Below, one piece after another: positions 9,334-16,543 of a DNA stretch of 64,000 nt. The stretch is from OLB23 sp965230965 (GTDB lineage: Bacteria > Patescibacteriota > Microgenomatia > UBA1406 > HO2-37-13b). A model generated the notes under the pieces. It did no database searches, was not told where the DNA came from, and saw nothing but the letters and a program-made list of their open reading frames with translations. The stretch lies in contig OZ246401.1 in assembly GCA_965230965.1 (NCBI GenBank), positions 186,001 through 250,000 of the forward strand, given 5' to 3'. Made by a program: the position numbers and the translations under genes. Within the stretch, counting starts at the first letter, position 1; every line of letters starts with the position of its first letter.

Positions 9334-10027
9334 ACTTGACCGAGTAACAAAAAACTTTCTTGTTGGGAGCGAATCTATTCAGATATTAAAAGAAGTATCT
9401 CTAAAAATTGATAACCAGGAATATGTTTCTATCCTTGGGCCATCGGGCTCTGGCAAATCCACTTTGATGTATATTTTGGGAATGCTTGATACACCAAGTA
9501 CTGGAAAATACATAATTAATGATAGAGATACGAGCACATTGTCTGATGACGATATCTCAAAATTGCGCAATGAATTTATAGGGTTTGTATTTCAACAATT
9601 TAATTTAATCAACAAACTAACAGTTCTGGAAAATATTTTGCTCCCCTCTATCTACTATAACGGGGTTTTGAATTTCGATGTAAAAGAAAAAGCAAAAGAA
9701 TTAATGAAAAGATTCGGCATTGATCACAGGGCGCAATCGTATCCTAATAAGATTTCTGGTGGTGAACAACAACGAGTTTCTATAGCACGTGCGTTAATCC
9801 TTAATCCAGAACTTATTCTTGCCGACGAACCTACGGGAAATCTTGATTCAAAAAATGGAGCGATAATTCTCGACCTTATAGATGAATTACACAAGAAAGA
9901 CAAAAAAACGGTAATCATAGTCACACATGAAGCAGAAGTTGCGGCTCGCACAAAGCGACAAATTGTTATGAAAGATGGAGAAATTGTATCGGGAAAGGAA
10001 AAAGCAACTTTGCTTAAGAAAAAATGA
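9326..10027 (+). CDS. MacB/LolD-type ABC transporter ATP-binding protein
   Basis: About 233 residues. Walker A GPSGSGKST, Q-loop FVFQQFNL, signature SGGEQQRVSIARAL, Walker B LILADEPTGNLDS and switch His in VTHE are all present: an intact nucleotide-binding domain of the MacB/LolD class. I chose the ATG at 9326 (MIKLDRV), preceded by AAGGGG and overlapping the adaptor's end by 8 bases; an in-frame ATG at 9308 is less likely. The 3' end overlaps the permease start by 4 bases. Powers extrusion or membrane extraction together with the FtsX-like permease; substrate unknown. Confidence 0.93.
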   Translation: MIKLDRVTKNFLVGSESIQILKEVSLKIDNQEYVSILGPSGSGKSTLMYILGMLDTPSTGKYIINDRDTSTLSDDDISKLRNEFIGFVFQQFNLINKLTVLENILLPSIYYNGVLNFDVKEKAKELMKRFGIDHRAQSYPNKISGGEQQRVSIARALILNPELILADEPTGNLDSKNGAIILDLIDELHKKDKKTVIIVTHEAEVAARTKRQIVMKDGEIVSGKEKATLLKKK

Positions 10028-11235
10028 AAATATTATTTTTTATCATACAATCTGCCTTTCAAGATTTCCGCAGAAATAAAATTCGTACGTCCCTAACAGC
10101 CCTAGGCATATTGATAGGAGTTGCCTCGGTTGTTCTCTTGTCGGCTCTCGGAGTCGGTTTAAGAACGTACATCAAAGGCCAATTCGAAAGTTTAGGAACA
10201 AACTTAATCATAATATTTCCAGGAAAAGTATTCGGAGACGATGGCAACTTTAGAAATAGCGAAGCTACAGGCTTGGGGCAATATTTTGATGAGCGGGATG
10301 CACGGTCCTTAAAGAGAATTAGAAAATTAGGCGATGTAGCACCTGTATTTACTCGCACAATTAGCGCTTCTTATGGCTCTACAACAAAGACTGGTGACAT
10401 CTTTGCGACAACAGCTAATATTTTCTCACTCCGTAATCTCACACCAGCTGCCGGAAAAGTTTTTTCCGAATCAGACGTAGACAAGAGAAGCAAGGTTGTT
10501 GTTATTGGCCAAAAAATTTCTGAAAAACTTTTTTCAAATCCGGCTGATGCTATTGGGAAAAATATAAAGATTGATACACAAAGTTATCGTGTAATTGGCG
10601 TTTTAGAATCAAAAGGTGGAGGAGGTTTGGGCGGTCCTGACTTCGATTCTTATTTGTATTTACCATACACCTCAGGCCTTTCTTTTAATCCAAATAAGCA
10701 GTTCCTTTACTTCTACATAAAAGTAAACAACGAAAGTGATATTCCTGATGCAAAAAAACTTATTGAAGACACATTACTAAAAAGATATGAAGAAGATGAT
10801 TTTTCAGTTGTTGAACAAAAGGAGATTTTAAATGCAGTGACTTCGATCTTTGGCGTTCTTAATAATCTCCTGGTTATGATCGGTGCCATTTCACTTATAG
10901 TAGGTGGGATAGGCATTATGAATATAATGTATGTTTCTGTTGTTGAACGTACAAAAGAAATAGGTATTCGTCGTGCCATTGGTGCTACTAAAAAAGACAT
11001 ACTGCTCCAGTTTTTAACCGAGTCTGTACTTTTATCACTATTAGGAGGATTTGGAGGGGTACTTTTTTCCTATATAGTCACAGTTATAATATATAAATAC
11101 TTCCCTGCCCAGGTTACAATCACATCAGTTCTTATCGCTTTTGGTGTCTCATCTTTAGTAGGCGTAGGTTTTGGTGTATTCCCTGCAAGAAAAGCAGCAA
11201 ATCTTTCACCAATCGAAGCTATACGTTACGAATAA
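10024..11235 (+). CDS. MacB-like FtsX-type ABC permease
   Basis: 403 residues. One N-terminal helix (about 20-45), a large periplasmic domain (about 50-280, MacB_PCD type), then three C-terminal helices with the FtsX-family signature VVERTKEIGIRRAIGA at the cytoplasmic loop and a terminal FPARKAANLSPIEAIRYE. Same overall organisation as MacB permease but with the ATPase encoded separately. Translationally coupled to the ATPase (ATGA overlap). The last 17 bases overlap the convergent glycosyltransferase gene. Confidence 0.92.
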   Translation: MKILFFIIQSAFQDFRRNKIRTSLTALGILIGVASVVLLSALGVGLRTYIKGQFESLGTNLIIIFPGKVFGDDGNFRNSEATGLGQYFDERDARSLKRIRKLGDVAPVFTRTISASYGSTTKTGDIFATTANIFSLRNLTPAAGKVFSESDVDKRSKVVVIGQKISEKLFSNPADAIGKNIKIDTQSYRVIGVLESKGGGGLGGPDFDSYLYLPYTSGLSFNPNKQFLYFYIKVNNESDIPDAKKLIEDTLLKRYEEDDFSVVEQKEILNAVTSIFGVLNNLLVMIGAISLIVGGIGIMNIMYVSVVERTKEIGIRRAIGATKKDILLQFLTESVLLSLLGGFGGVLFSYIVTVIIYKYFPAQVTITSVLIAFGVSSLVGVGFGVFPARKAANLSPIEAIRYE

Positions 11236-12325
11236 GGGACAGTAAGTTTTTCTTAAATTCTTCGAAGGTATATTTTTCAGATTCTTTTCGAGCGGCTGAC
11301 GACATTACGATATAATCTTTTTTAGATAATTTCTCCAATTTTTCGATTGCCTCTGTGAGACTTTCTTGCGTAAGCATATGAAAAAGATAGCCGTTCCTTC
11401 CATCTTTTACAGTTTCTTTTAATCCACCAGAAGCATAGGCAATAATTGGAACACCATGCCCCATTGCTTCTACCGGTGCAATGCCAAATTCTTCGTCAAC
11501 TGCTGCGTTTAAAAAGGCTTTGGCATTTCTAAACATATCCACAAATTCTTTATCTTTTATGCGACCTACGAATTCAATTGTAGGGCCGGCAATAGATTTC
11601 AAATACTCTTCATCTCGGCCCGATCCAATAATTTTTAATGGAAGCTTCATAGCATTGGCAGTTTTAATGAGAAGATCAATATTTTTTGCGCGCGCAAACC
11701 GCGAGAGTGTCACATAATATTCCGGTTTGCGCAGCTCTATATTAACCTCTTCAGGAATATAGACAGGCGGATAGACAACAACAGAATCTCTTCTATAGAA
11801 TTTTTTAATGCGACGCTGTGTTTCTTCAGAATTTGCAACTAAAATATCTGGCCGCTGACTACCGACATAATCCCACATTCTTAAAAAATGATTAACAATG
11901 TGGGCATATATTTTTACCGGCCAGTACTTCTGCCACTCAACCGCAGTCTCATAATAATAAAGATAGCGCGGTTGATGATGAATATATGAGATATGCTGCG
12001 TGCCGTCTTTTGTAATAATACCCTTCGACATAAACCAACCCGAAGATGAAATAACCACATCGTATTCTGAAAAATCAAAGGATTCCCAAATCCAAGGCGC
12101 AAGAAAACGAAGTGGCGAATACAACTTATTGTAGTAAGGAATAAATCGTACCCATGAATTGCGCAAATTCCATGCAGCAGAACCCGGCACGCGATCCATT
12201 AAAAGCTGTTTATTGTAGGCGGCAGTATGAATATCCGCTTCAGGAAAAACCTTTTTTATTGCGACAGCAACTCTCTCGGCGCCGCCAAACTCCATGAAAT
12301 GATCGTGCACAATCGCAATCCTCAT
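11219..12325 (-). CDS. GT4 family glycosyltransferase
   Basis: About 368 residues. GT-B fold: N-terminal MRIAIVHDHFMEFGGAERV (donor/acceptor loop typical for GT4) and a C-terminal domain with RFARAKNIDLLI and the EX7E-type region (DEEFGIAPVEAMGHGVPIIA) that binds the nucleotide sugar. Retaining enzyme expected to extend an envelope polysaccharide or glycolipid from the cytoplasmic side. I chose the ATG at 12325: the minus-strand -10 TATAAT (12337-12332) ends six bases before it, so the mRNA would be leaderless, and the family's N terminus begins here. A longer in-frame reading up to 12400 would run through the promoter and is rejected. Confidence 0.9.
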   Translation of the reverse strand: MRIAIVHDHFMEFGGAERVAVAIKKVFPEADIHTAAYNKQLLMDRVPGSAAWNLRNSWVRFIPYYNKLYSPLRFLAPWIWESFDFSEYDVVISSSGWFMSKGIITKDGTQHISYIHHQPRYLYYYETAVEWQKYWPVKIYAHIVNHFLRMWDYVGSQRPDILVANSEETQRRIKKFYRRDSVVVYPPVYIPEEVNIELRKPEYYVTLSRFARAKNIDLLIKTANAMKLPLKIIGSGRDEEYLKSIAGPTIEFVGRIKDKEFVDMFRNAKAFLNAAVDEEFGIAPVEAMGHGVPIIAYASGGLKETVKDGRNGYLFHMLTQESLTEAIEKLEKLSKKDYIVMSSAARKESEKYTFEEFKKNLLSLIRNV

Positions 12326-12331
12326 ACTTTG

Positions 12332-12379
12332 ATTATACAAGAAGACCGTGTCTTCTTCTGGATCGTGCCCTGTTATAAT
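12332..12379. promoter_or_regulatory. Divergent leaderless promoters around an inverted repeat
   Basis: Minus strand -10 TATAAT at 12337-12332 serves the GT4 gene (ATG at 12325, 6-base gap). Plus strand -10 TATAAT at 12374-12379 serves uppP (ATG at 12386, 6-base gap). Between them lies the perfect inverted repeat AAGAAGAC-CGT-GTCTTCTT (12339-12357), next to the minus -10 and in the -35 region of the plus promoter. The core GAAGACCGTGTCTT recurs in reverse orientation upstream of dinB. An operator role is inference. Confidence 0.55.
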
Positions 12380-12385
12380 TTTCAT

Positions 12386-13156
12386 ATGAACATATTGCAC
12401 ACAATTATCCTGGGCCTCGTTGAAGGCATTACAGAATTTCTCCCTGTCTCATCAACAGCTCATCTTATTATCGTGAGCAAGCTTCTTGGTCTATCACAAA
12501 ACACTTTTATCTCTACATTTGAGGTTGTCATTCAATCGGGGGCAATTTTAGCCGTTATGTTTATCTATGGAAAAAGGCTTTTTGAAAACAAAAACCTATT
12601 CAAAATGGTGCTTGCATCTTTTATACCTACTGCGATCGTTGGTTTTATTTTGCATGACATTATTAAAAACGTATTCTTTCAGTCAGAAACGCTTATTGTG
12701 GGCATGATTGGCCTCATCGGCCTACTTTTTATTGTCTTAGAAAAATACTTTGAGAAAAATAAGATTGAATTAAAGAATGATGAATCATCATTACAGCTCC
12801 GCGATGCTTTGTTAATTGGCCTGTTTCAAAGCTTTGCAGTTGTGCCAGGTGTATCTCGCGCGGGTGCGGTCATTATATGTATGATGCTGCTTCGTTATAA
12901 ACGAAAATTTGCGGCAGAATACTCTTTTATTCTTGCTATTCCGACAATTCTCGCTGCAACGGCACTGGATCTTATTAAATTTGATGGAATCTTTACCTCT
13001 GTTCGACTTATGTACTTTGGCATTGGCTTTGTCACGGCATTTATCTCGGCCCTCTTCATTGTAAAATGGTTCACCTCATATCTTGAAAAGAAGAATCTTA
13101 TTGTCTTTGGGCTTTATCGCATAATGCTTGCGCTGGGCTTTTTCTTATTCCTATAA
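12386..13156 (+). CDS. uppP: Undecaprenyl-diphosphatase (UppP/BacA)
   Basis: About 256 residues, eight hydrophobic segments. Has the two BacA motifs: GLVEGITEFLPVSSTAHLI near the N terminus (catalytic Glu and PVSST) and the second-half PGVSRAGAVI. It dephosphorylates undecaprenyl diphosphate to recycle the lipid carrier for peptidoglycan and other glycans. ATG at 12386 chosen because the protein aligns from MNILHTIILG and the -10 TATAAT ends six bases upstream. Intact length for the family. Confidence 0.96.
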   Translation: MNILHTIILGLVEGITEFLPVSSTAHLIIVSKLLGLSQNTFISTFEVVIQSGAILAVMFIYGKRLFENKNLFKMVLASFIPTAIVGFILHDIIKNVFFQSETLIVGMIGLIGLLFIVLEKYFEKNKIELKNDESSLQLRDALLIGLFQSFAVVPGVSRAGAVIICMMLLRYKRKFAAEYSFILAIPTILAATALDLIKFDGIFTSVRLMYFGIGFVTAFISALFIVKWFTSYLEKKNLIVFGLYRIMLALGFFLFL

Positions 13157-13180
13157 AAATTATTCAACCAAGTTGGAACA

Positions 13181-13215
13181 ATGTCCTGCCGGGGGATGTT
13201 CCCCCGGCAGGACAT
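13181..13215. terminator. Perfect 15-bp GC-rich hairpin between convergent genes
   Basis: ATGTCCTGCCGGGGG, loop ATGTT, and its exact complement. It lies between the uppP stop (13156) and the 3' end of the GC-rich gene on the minus strand (13245). No long T-run on either side. Probably a bidirectional terminator; same style as the other GC-rich hairpins in the 13-18 kb region. Confidence 0.7.
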
Positions 13216-13244
13216 GACTCAGCCAGCACGCGCAGATCCTGTCA

Positions 13245-13841
13245 TCAGCCCTTGACGATGGGCCGCAACGGATCTTCGACGAAACAGAAGGCAACGGCGA
13301 CGCCGGGCTGATCCCGAACAATTCTCCATTGCGCTTCAGCATCCTCGATGCTCGAACAGGTCGTGTGGAGTGTATAGATCACACCTCCACTTCGCTGACC
13401 GAACAGCTCTGCGCCACCATGCTCGAAGTCAAGTGCTGAGCCCCACTGCAGTTCCCCAATAACGTCATAATAGATATGCTGCAGGACGAAGGGACGGCGC
13501 ACCTCGACGTAGTACACGACATGGAGACCGTCGCCACGGGAGAGATAGCCATGTCGATGTTCACCGACGATGAAGTCTTCCAGGGGAAAGTATCCCCAGC
13601 CAAGGCGGAGACGCACAGCTATGAGGAACTTCGGGTCCCGGCTGTGGTTTTCTCCAAATCGAATCGCAGGAAAGCAGGTCCCAGTAGTGAGGATTGCGCC
13701 TTCATAGCGATCAGGGATGTGAGCATGCCGCTGTGATAGGCCAAAGGTGATGGCACGCATGCCATCCTGAGGCCAGCTTTCAGGCCTGATCAGCTCGTCA
13801 AGGCTCTGGCCAAGGGCCGGAACCACAATGACTTCGCACAT
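13245..13841 (-). CDS. GC-rich hypothetical protein, 198 residues
   Basis: I do not recognise a family. Clearly GC-richer than the surrounding genes. It has a proper expression layout on the minus strand: -10 TATAAT (13899-13894), about 45-base leader with a small GGCTTAAAGCC hairpin, Shine-Dalgarno AAGGAG eight bases before the ATG, and a 15-bp hairpin after the stop. No signal peptide or membrane segment. The C-terminal 50 residues (GGVIYTLHTT, a helix, then GVAVAFCFVEDP) show a beta-helix-beta layout that resembles the small GC-rich proteins further along. The opposite strand has only a shorter open frame without signals. Confidence 0.65.
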   Translation of the reverse strand: MCEVIVVPALGQSLDELIRPESWPQDGMRAITFGLSQRHAHIPDRYEGAILTTGTCFPAIRFGENHSRDPKFLIAVRLRLGWGYFPLEDFIVGEHRHGYLSRGDGLHVVYYVEVRRPFVLQHIYYDVIGELQWGSALDFEHGGAELFGQRSGGVIYTLHTTCSSIEDAEAQWRIVRDQPGVAVAFCFVEDPLRPIVKG

Positions 13842-13893
13842 GTGTTGACTCCTTGCTGTGAACGTGCCGGATAAGTGGCTTTAAGCCGATAGT

Positions 13894-13899
13894 ATTATA
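13894..13899 (-). promoter_or_regulatory. -10 box of the 198-residue GC-rich gene
   Basis: TATAAT within AGTATAATACT on the minus strand, the same sequence context as the promoter of the small gene ending at 31471 (AGTATAATACTAT). No clear -35 consensus. Confidence 0.5.
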
Positions 13900-14002
13900 C
13901 TATATTTTCTAACATTTTTCCAATTAATTCATCTCGTTGAGCTCATATTAAATGCTTTATCTCAGTCCAACTAGACGAACATTATTGTATAATACATGAG
14001 TT

Positions 14003-14078
14003 GGGCGTGTAGCTCAGTGGTAGTAGCACTACTCTTATAAAGTAGGGGTCAATGGTTCGAATCCATTCACGCCCACCA
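14003..14078 (+). tRNA. tRNA-Ile with UAU anticodon
   Basis: Acceptor GGGCGTG/CACGCCC, anticodon stem CTACT/AGTAG, loop CTTATAA giving anticodon TAT (14036-14038), T-arm AATGG-TTCGAAT-CCATT, encoded CCA. Body and loop look like ordinary bacterial tRNA-Ile(GAU) apart from the first anticodon base. It would read AUA directly without the lysidine modification. -10 TATAAT at 13988-13993. Confidence 0.88.
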
Positions 14079-14100
14079 CTGAGTTTTTGCACTCGATACT

Positions 14101-14173
14101 GGTGAGATAGCCAAGGTGGTCACGGCGGGGGTCTGAAAAACCTCAGATGTCAGTTCGACTCTGACTCTCACCA
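14101..14173 (+). tRNA. tRNA-Phe(GAA)
   Basis: Acceptor GGTGAGA/TCTCACC, anticodon stem GGGGT/ACCTC, loop CTGAAAA with anticodon GAA (14135-14137), T-arm GTCAG-TTCGACT-CTGAC, discriminator A. CCA is not encoded, unlike both neighbouring tRNAs. Lies 22 bases after tRNA-Ile, probably on the same transcript. Confidence 0.93.
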
Positions 14174-14199
14174 CTTAGATTTGATATAATGTGCCTACT

Positions 14200-14274
14200 G
14201 CGGGTGTGGTTGAATGGTACAATGCTTCCTTGCCAAGGAAGAGGTCGAGGGTTCGATTCCCTTCACCCGCTCCA
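14200..14274 (+). tRNA. tRNA-Gly(GCC)
   Basis: Acceptor GCGGGTG/CACCCGC, anticodon stem CTTCC/GGAAG, loop TTGCCAA with anticodon GCC (14232-14234), T-arm GAGGG-TTCGATT-CCCTT, encoded CCA. Own promoter TTTGATATAAT with -10 at 14185-14190, ten bases before the tRNA. Confidence 0.95.
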
Positions 14275-14279
14275 AGTTC

Positions 14280-14483
14280 ATGCTTAAGAAATTATTAATC
14301 TTCGTAATTGCATATTTTCTTCTTGGCTTAGTTATGGGTTATGTTGGTATGCTACTAAGCTGTCAAAATCCTCTCTATGCGTGTATCTCGATCACAGAAT
14401 ATCTCGGAGACCCATGGCTAATTCCAAATACGATTATGTGGCCATTTGTATTTCTTAATGGCTTAGAAATTTTCTTAGACTAA
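14280..14483 (+). CDS. Small two-helix membrane protein, unknown
   Basis: 67 residues beginning with MLKKLLIFVIAYFLLG. Two hydrophobic stretches (about 3-27 and 44-65) around a short loop with two Cys. No family recognised. Starts five bases after the CCA end of tRNA-Gly, so it may be expressed from the tRNA promoter, and is followed after two bases by the MGMT-like gene. No Shine-Dalgarno visible. Confidence 0.6.
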   Translation: MLKKLLIFVIAYFLLGLVMGYVGMLLSCQNPLYACISITEYLGDPWLIPNTIMWPFVFLNGLEIFLD

Positions 14484-14485
14484 AA

Positions 14486-14797
14486 ATGAGCTCGAATTCT
14501 CTCAAAGTATTTAAGGCTCTTCAATCAATACCAGTAGGTAAGGTTACAACATATATGATGTTAGCGAAGCGTGTGGGCATCAAAAGCCCACGAGTAATCG
14601 GGAATATTTTGCATAAAAATGAAGATGGCAATCTATATCCCTGTCATCGTGTAGTGCGATCTGATGGGAAAATAGCCTCAGGCTATGCAATGGGTGGGCC
14701 AACAGAGCAAAGAAAGAAATTAGAAATGGAGGGTGTGCGTTTTCTTTTTAATGGGAATGTTGATTTCTCTACCTCCCTTCACACAATTGCTTCATAA
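14486..14797 (+). CDS. MGMT/Ogt-like methylated-DNA-cysteine methyltransferase domain
   Basis: 103 residues, the C-terminal DNA-binding/active-site domain only. Helix-turn-helix part (VTTYMMLAKRVGIKSPRVIGNIL), active-site PCHRVV with the acceptor Cys kept, and the following SDGKIASGYA. The Cys makes suicidal repair of O6-alkylguanine possible; alkyltransferase-like proteins lacking Cys are excluded. Same short size is common in bacterial MGMT-like proteins without the N-terminal domain. Coupled to the small membrane gene upstream. Confidence 0.88.
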   Translation: MSSNSLKVFKALQSIPVGKVTTYMMLAKRVGIKSPRVIGNILHKNEDGNLYPCHRVVRSDGKIASGYAMGGPTEQRKKLEMEGVRFLFNGNVDFSTSLHTIAS

Positions 14798-14876
14798 AAT
14801 TCAATTACAAGCTCGATTTGATATAATTAGCTAAACCTTGCTCGTATCGGTAGCACCTAGAGAAAGTAGAAAGGGA

Positions 14877-15134
14877 ATGTCCCAACAAGTAACCATCCAA
14901 GAACTCATCGACTCTTTCCCCAGCTTAGATTTGAAGCCGGGGGCAGACAGGGAATTCACCGTGACTGATCTCGCAGAAGGTGATCGCGTAGCTGCTGACA
15001 GAATCAGTGAGCATGCCGAGCACTACGGCCTGTTTGCATTCCCACCGAGAGGTAATGAAATCAGAATCTTTCGGCCAAAAAGAAGGCAGTGGCGAGATGA
15101 GTCAATCCAGATCGGCTACATAAGCTTGGATTGA
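14877..15134 (+). CDS. Small GC-rich gene A, 85-residue unknown protein
   Basis: No family recognised. -10 TATAAT at 14822-14827 in TTTGATATAAT. ATG at 14877 chosen; it follows a purine-rich stretch (AAAGGGA), and the in-frame TTG at 14838 would start almost at the transcription start. After a first helix (IQELIDSF) the core reads FTVTDL, a helix with DRISEHAEHYG, then FAFPP and NEIRIFRP: beta-alpha-Gly-beta-beta. Stand-alone unit ending in a GC-rich hairpin at 15164. Base composition clearly above the AT-rich neighbours. Confidence 0.6.
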   Translation: MSQQVTIQELIDSFPSLDLKPGADREFTVTDLAEGDRVAADRISEHAEHYGLFAFPPRGNEIRIFRPKRRQWRDESIQIGYISLD

Positions 15135-15163
15135 ACTATCCACGAGGGGCGAGCAAGGAGCAT

Positions 15164-15187
15164 GTGGCCGGGGACACTCCCGGCCAC
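15164..15187 (+). terminator. GC-rich hairpin after gene A
   Basis: GTGGCCGGG/CCCGGCCAC, 9-10 bp stem with a 4-6 base loop. Followed by TTCCTCTTTC, weakly T-rich. Placed about 30 bases after the stop of gene A. Confidence 0.7.
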
Positions 15188-15218
15188 TTCCTCTTTCAAA
15201 CTCTATGAACTTTACTAC

Positions 15219-15239
15219 TATAGGCTTTTCTGCTATACT
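15219..15239 (+). promoter_or_regulatory. TATAGGC-N5-TGCTATACT promoter of gene B
   Basis: Upstream element TATAGGC at 15219-15225, five bases, then extended -10 TGCTATACT at 15231-15239. The same spacing occurs at 15555, 16178 and 17813. Confidence 0.65.
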
Positions 15240-15272
15240 ATTAGCTTCATCCGTTCACACAGCGAGGCAAAA

Positions 15273-15482
15273 GTGAAACCTGGTCTTTTGGCGCATAAGC
15301 TCATAAAGATGCGCTATGGAGACGCGATCATCTTGACCCTGAACAAAGAAAAAAAGGAGGACAGACGCACTGCGACCCTCCTCAGAGTTCTCCAGCATTA
15401 CGGCGTCTGTAGAGTTACACGACGCATCTGGTGGAAGAAGAACAAGTTCAGGGTTGAACGGACTCGCCGAAGGCGAGAATGA
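15273..15482 (+). CDS. Small GC-rich gene B, 69-residue basic protein
   Basis: Unknown family. GTG at 15273 preferred because GAGG lies five bases before it; an in-frame ATG at 15309 has no ribosome site. Core: GDAIILTL, helix EDRRTATLLRVLQHYG, then CRVTRRIWW and KFRVERT, again beta-alpha-Gly-beta-beta, ending with an Arg-rich tail (RTRRRRE). The strongly basic end suggests nucleic-acid contact, which is inference. Between its own promoter (15219) and hairpin (15487). Confidence 0.55.
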   Translation: MKPGLLAHKLIKMRYGDAIILTLNKEKKEDRRTATLLRVLQHYGVCRVTRRIWWKKNKFRVERTRRRRE

Positions 15483-15486
15483 AACT

Positions 15487-15520
15487 GTGACCCGCCCCGA
15501 CGGATGTTGGGGCGGGTCAC
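15487..15520 (+). terminator. GC-rich hairpin after gene B
   Basis: GTGACCCGCCCC, ten-base loop, GGGGCGGGTCAC: perfect 12-bp stem starting four bases after the gene B stop. No T-run follows. Confidence 0.75.
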
Positions 15521-15554
15521 ACCGCACATATTCTTAAACTCAATCATATATTCT

Positions 15555-15575
15555 TATAGGCTCCTTTGATATAAT
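15555..15575 (+). promoter_or_regulatory. TATAGGC-N5-TGATATAAT promoter of genes C and C'
   Basis: TATAGGC at 15555-15561, five bases, extended -10 TGATATAAT at 15567-15575. Confidence 0.7.
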
Positions 15576-15603
15576 ACTTACATCCATTTTCACAGGAAGG
15601 TGC

Positions 15604-15846
15604 ATGATGGCGCTGTCCGAGTCCGAAAAAGTTCAGAGAGATGCAGAGGCAATTGCTGTTCGAGTACTGAGTCTCGAGCCCGGGGACGACATTCGTTTTT
15701 TCGACCCCGATGGCCGAGATCCGGCTGAGTTGGCAGCAGCCGTTCAAGCACTTGTGACTGGACGGTGGACGGCACAAGTCAATCATCACCAAGTGGTGGT
15801 GGAGCGCATCATCGAGCTCACCCCCGAGGATGGACACATCGAGTAG
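15604..15846 (+). CDS. Small GC-rich gene C, 80-residue unknown protein
   Basis: ATG at 15604 preceded by AGGAAGG at a three-base distance; a second ATG follows directly at 15607 and has better spacing, so the start could be either. Two-part core: N-terminal helix (KVQRDAEAIAVRVLSL), GDDIRFFDP, helix DPAELAAAVQALVTG, then WTAQVNHHQVVVERI. Acidic overall. Unknown family; same beta-alpha-Gly-beta layout as the neighbours. Shares promoter (15555) and terminal hairpin (16104) with the interrupted frame C' downstream. Confidence 0.6.
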   Translation: MMALSESEKVQRDAEAIAVRVLSLEPGDDIRFFDPDGRDPAELAAAVQALVTGRWTAQVNHHQVVVERIIELTPEDGHIE

Positions 15847-15875
15847 CCAAAGCAACTTGAAGGGAGGCCCTCGAC

Positions 15876-16076
15876 ATGGTTGCGACAGCAGTTCGGATAG
15901 CCACCGCATCGGTGGCTGAGACCGTTCGGGAGAACCCGAGCAACTGACAGGAGTACGATCCTGCCGACTACGACGTAGGTGCCGAGGAATTGGCCAACCA
16001 GCTCCGCGAGGAGCTTGGTGGTGAATACTCCACCAACGTCAACGCGGCACATAAGGTTGTTGTGCACAGACTGTAG
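15876..16076 (+). pseudogene. Small GC-rich frame C', interrupted by in-frame TGA
   Basis: ATG at 15876 follows GGGAGG at about eight bases. The frame runs 23 codons, meets TGA at 15945-15947 and continues in the same frame for 42 GC-rich codons to TAG at 16074-16076. The second part (DVGAEELANQLREELGG then YSTNVN and KVVVHRL) has the same helix-Gly-beta-beta layout as the other small genes, so the TGA most likely replaces a TGG Trp codon by mutation or sequencing error. No start codon with a ribosome site opens the second half. TGA is used as a normal stop elsewhere in the window. Alternative: only a 23-residue peptide is made. Confidence 0.55.
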
Positions 16077-16103
16077 GTGCACTCACAACCCACCGTGCCA
16101 ATC

Positions 16104-16133
16104 TGTGACCGCCGGTCGTACCCGGCGGTCACA
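16104..16133 (+). terminator. GC-rich hairpin after C/C'
   Basis: TGTGACCGCCGG, six-base loop TCGTAC, CCGGCGGTCACA: perfect 12-bp stem. Confidence 0.75.
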
Positions 16134-16177
16134 TACTCATATTTATTTCTGCCATTTTAACCTCAAAATTTGAATTC

Positions 16178-16198
16178 TATAGGCCTTTTTGATATAAT
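16178..16198 (+). promoter_or_regulatory. TATAGGC-N5-TGATATAAT promoter of gene D
   Basis: TATAGGC at 16178-16184, five bases, extended -10 TGATATAAT at 16190-16198. Confidence 0.7.
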
Positions 16199-16244
16199 AT
16201 TAGCTCGCGTTGTTCGTCACATACTACCAGAAGGAAGGACCACG

Positions 16245-16436
16245 ATGAACTCGTCTCAGGCAATGGACATGGCCCGCAGCCTGCAGGCTACCGGCGGCTC
16301 GTTCGAGCTCAATCTTACGGTTGGCAATCACGTCAACCGCACGATGCTCGAGGAGTCGCTTCGCAACATGGGCTGCTCGATCAGCGGAAGCACCGTTACG
16401 GTGCCGGAGAAGACCGAAGAGCATGCGGCCGAGTAG
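16245..16436 (+). CDS. Small GC-rich gene D, 63-residue unknown protein
   Basis: ATG at 16245 with AGAAGGAAGG upstream. By my count 116 of 192 bases are G or C (60 percent), against clearly AT-rich flanking genes. Core: SFELNLTV, helix VNRTMLEESLRNMG, then CSISG and STVTVPE: beta-alpha-Gly-beta-beta; short acidic tail ending EEHAAE. Unknown family. Stand-alone with promoter 16178 and hairpin 16459. Confidence 0.62.
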   Translation: MNSSQAMDMARSLQATGGSFELNLTVGNHVNRTMLEESLRNMGCSISGSTVTVPEKTEEHAAE

Positions 16437-16458
16437 CAGAGCTACCGCGGCCGCAACA

Positions 16459-16492
16459 GCACCCCGTCCCGGCGAACGCCGGGACGGGGTGC
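16459..16492 (+). terminator. GC-rich hairpin after gene D
   Basis: GCACCCCGTCCCGGC, loop GAAC, and the exact complement: 15-bp stem. Followed by TTCACATC with no T-run. Confidence 0.78.
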
Positions 16493-16543
16493 TTCACATC
16501 ATACTTCTTGCCTATCTTCTTTTTTGTCGCTATACTTCCGCAT

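Noticed and set aside
12326..12400. Longer N terminus of the GT4 protein reaching 12400
   Set aside because: It would run through a well-placed promoter and the start of uppP; the family's N terminus begins at the ATG at 12325.
13476..13736. Plus-strand open frame of 86 codons opposite the 198-residue GC-rich gene
   Set aside because: No promoter or ribosome site; GC-rich DNA leaves opposite frames open by chance. The minus-strand gene has all signals.
14003..14274. Integrated element bounded by tRNA attachment sites
   Set aside because: I found no direct repeat of a tRNA 3' end, no integrase and no phage genes nearby.
15945..15947. TGA read as Gly or Trp by an alternative genetic code, as in some CPR lineages
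   Set aside because: TGA ends many intact genes in the window (for example at 8170, 22636, 24640 and 40962 neighbours), and no other gene shows internal TGA codons.
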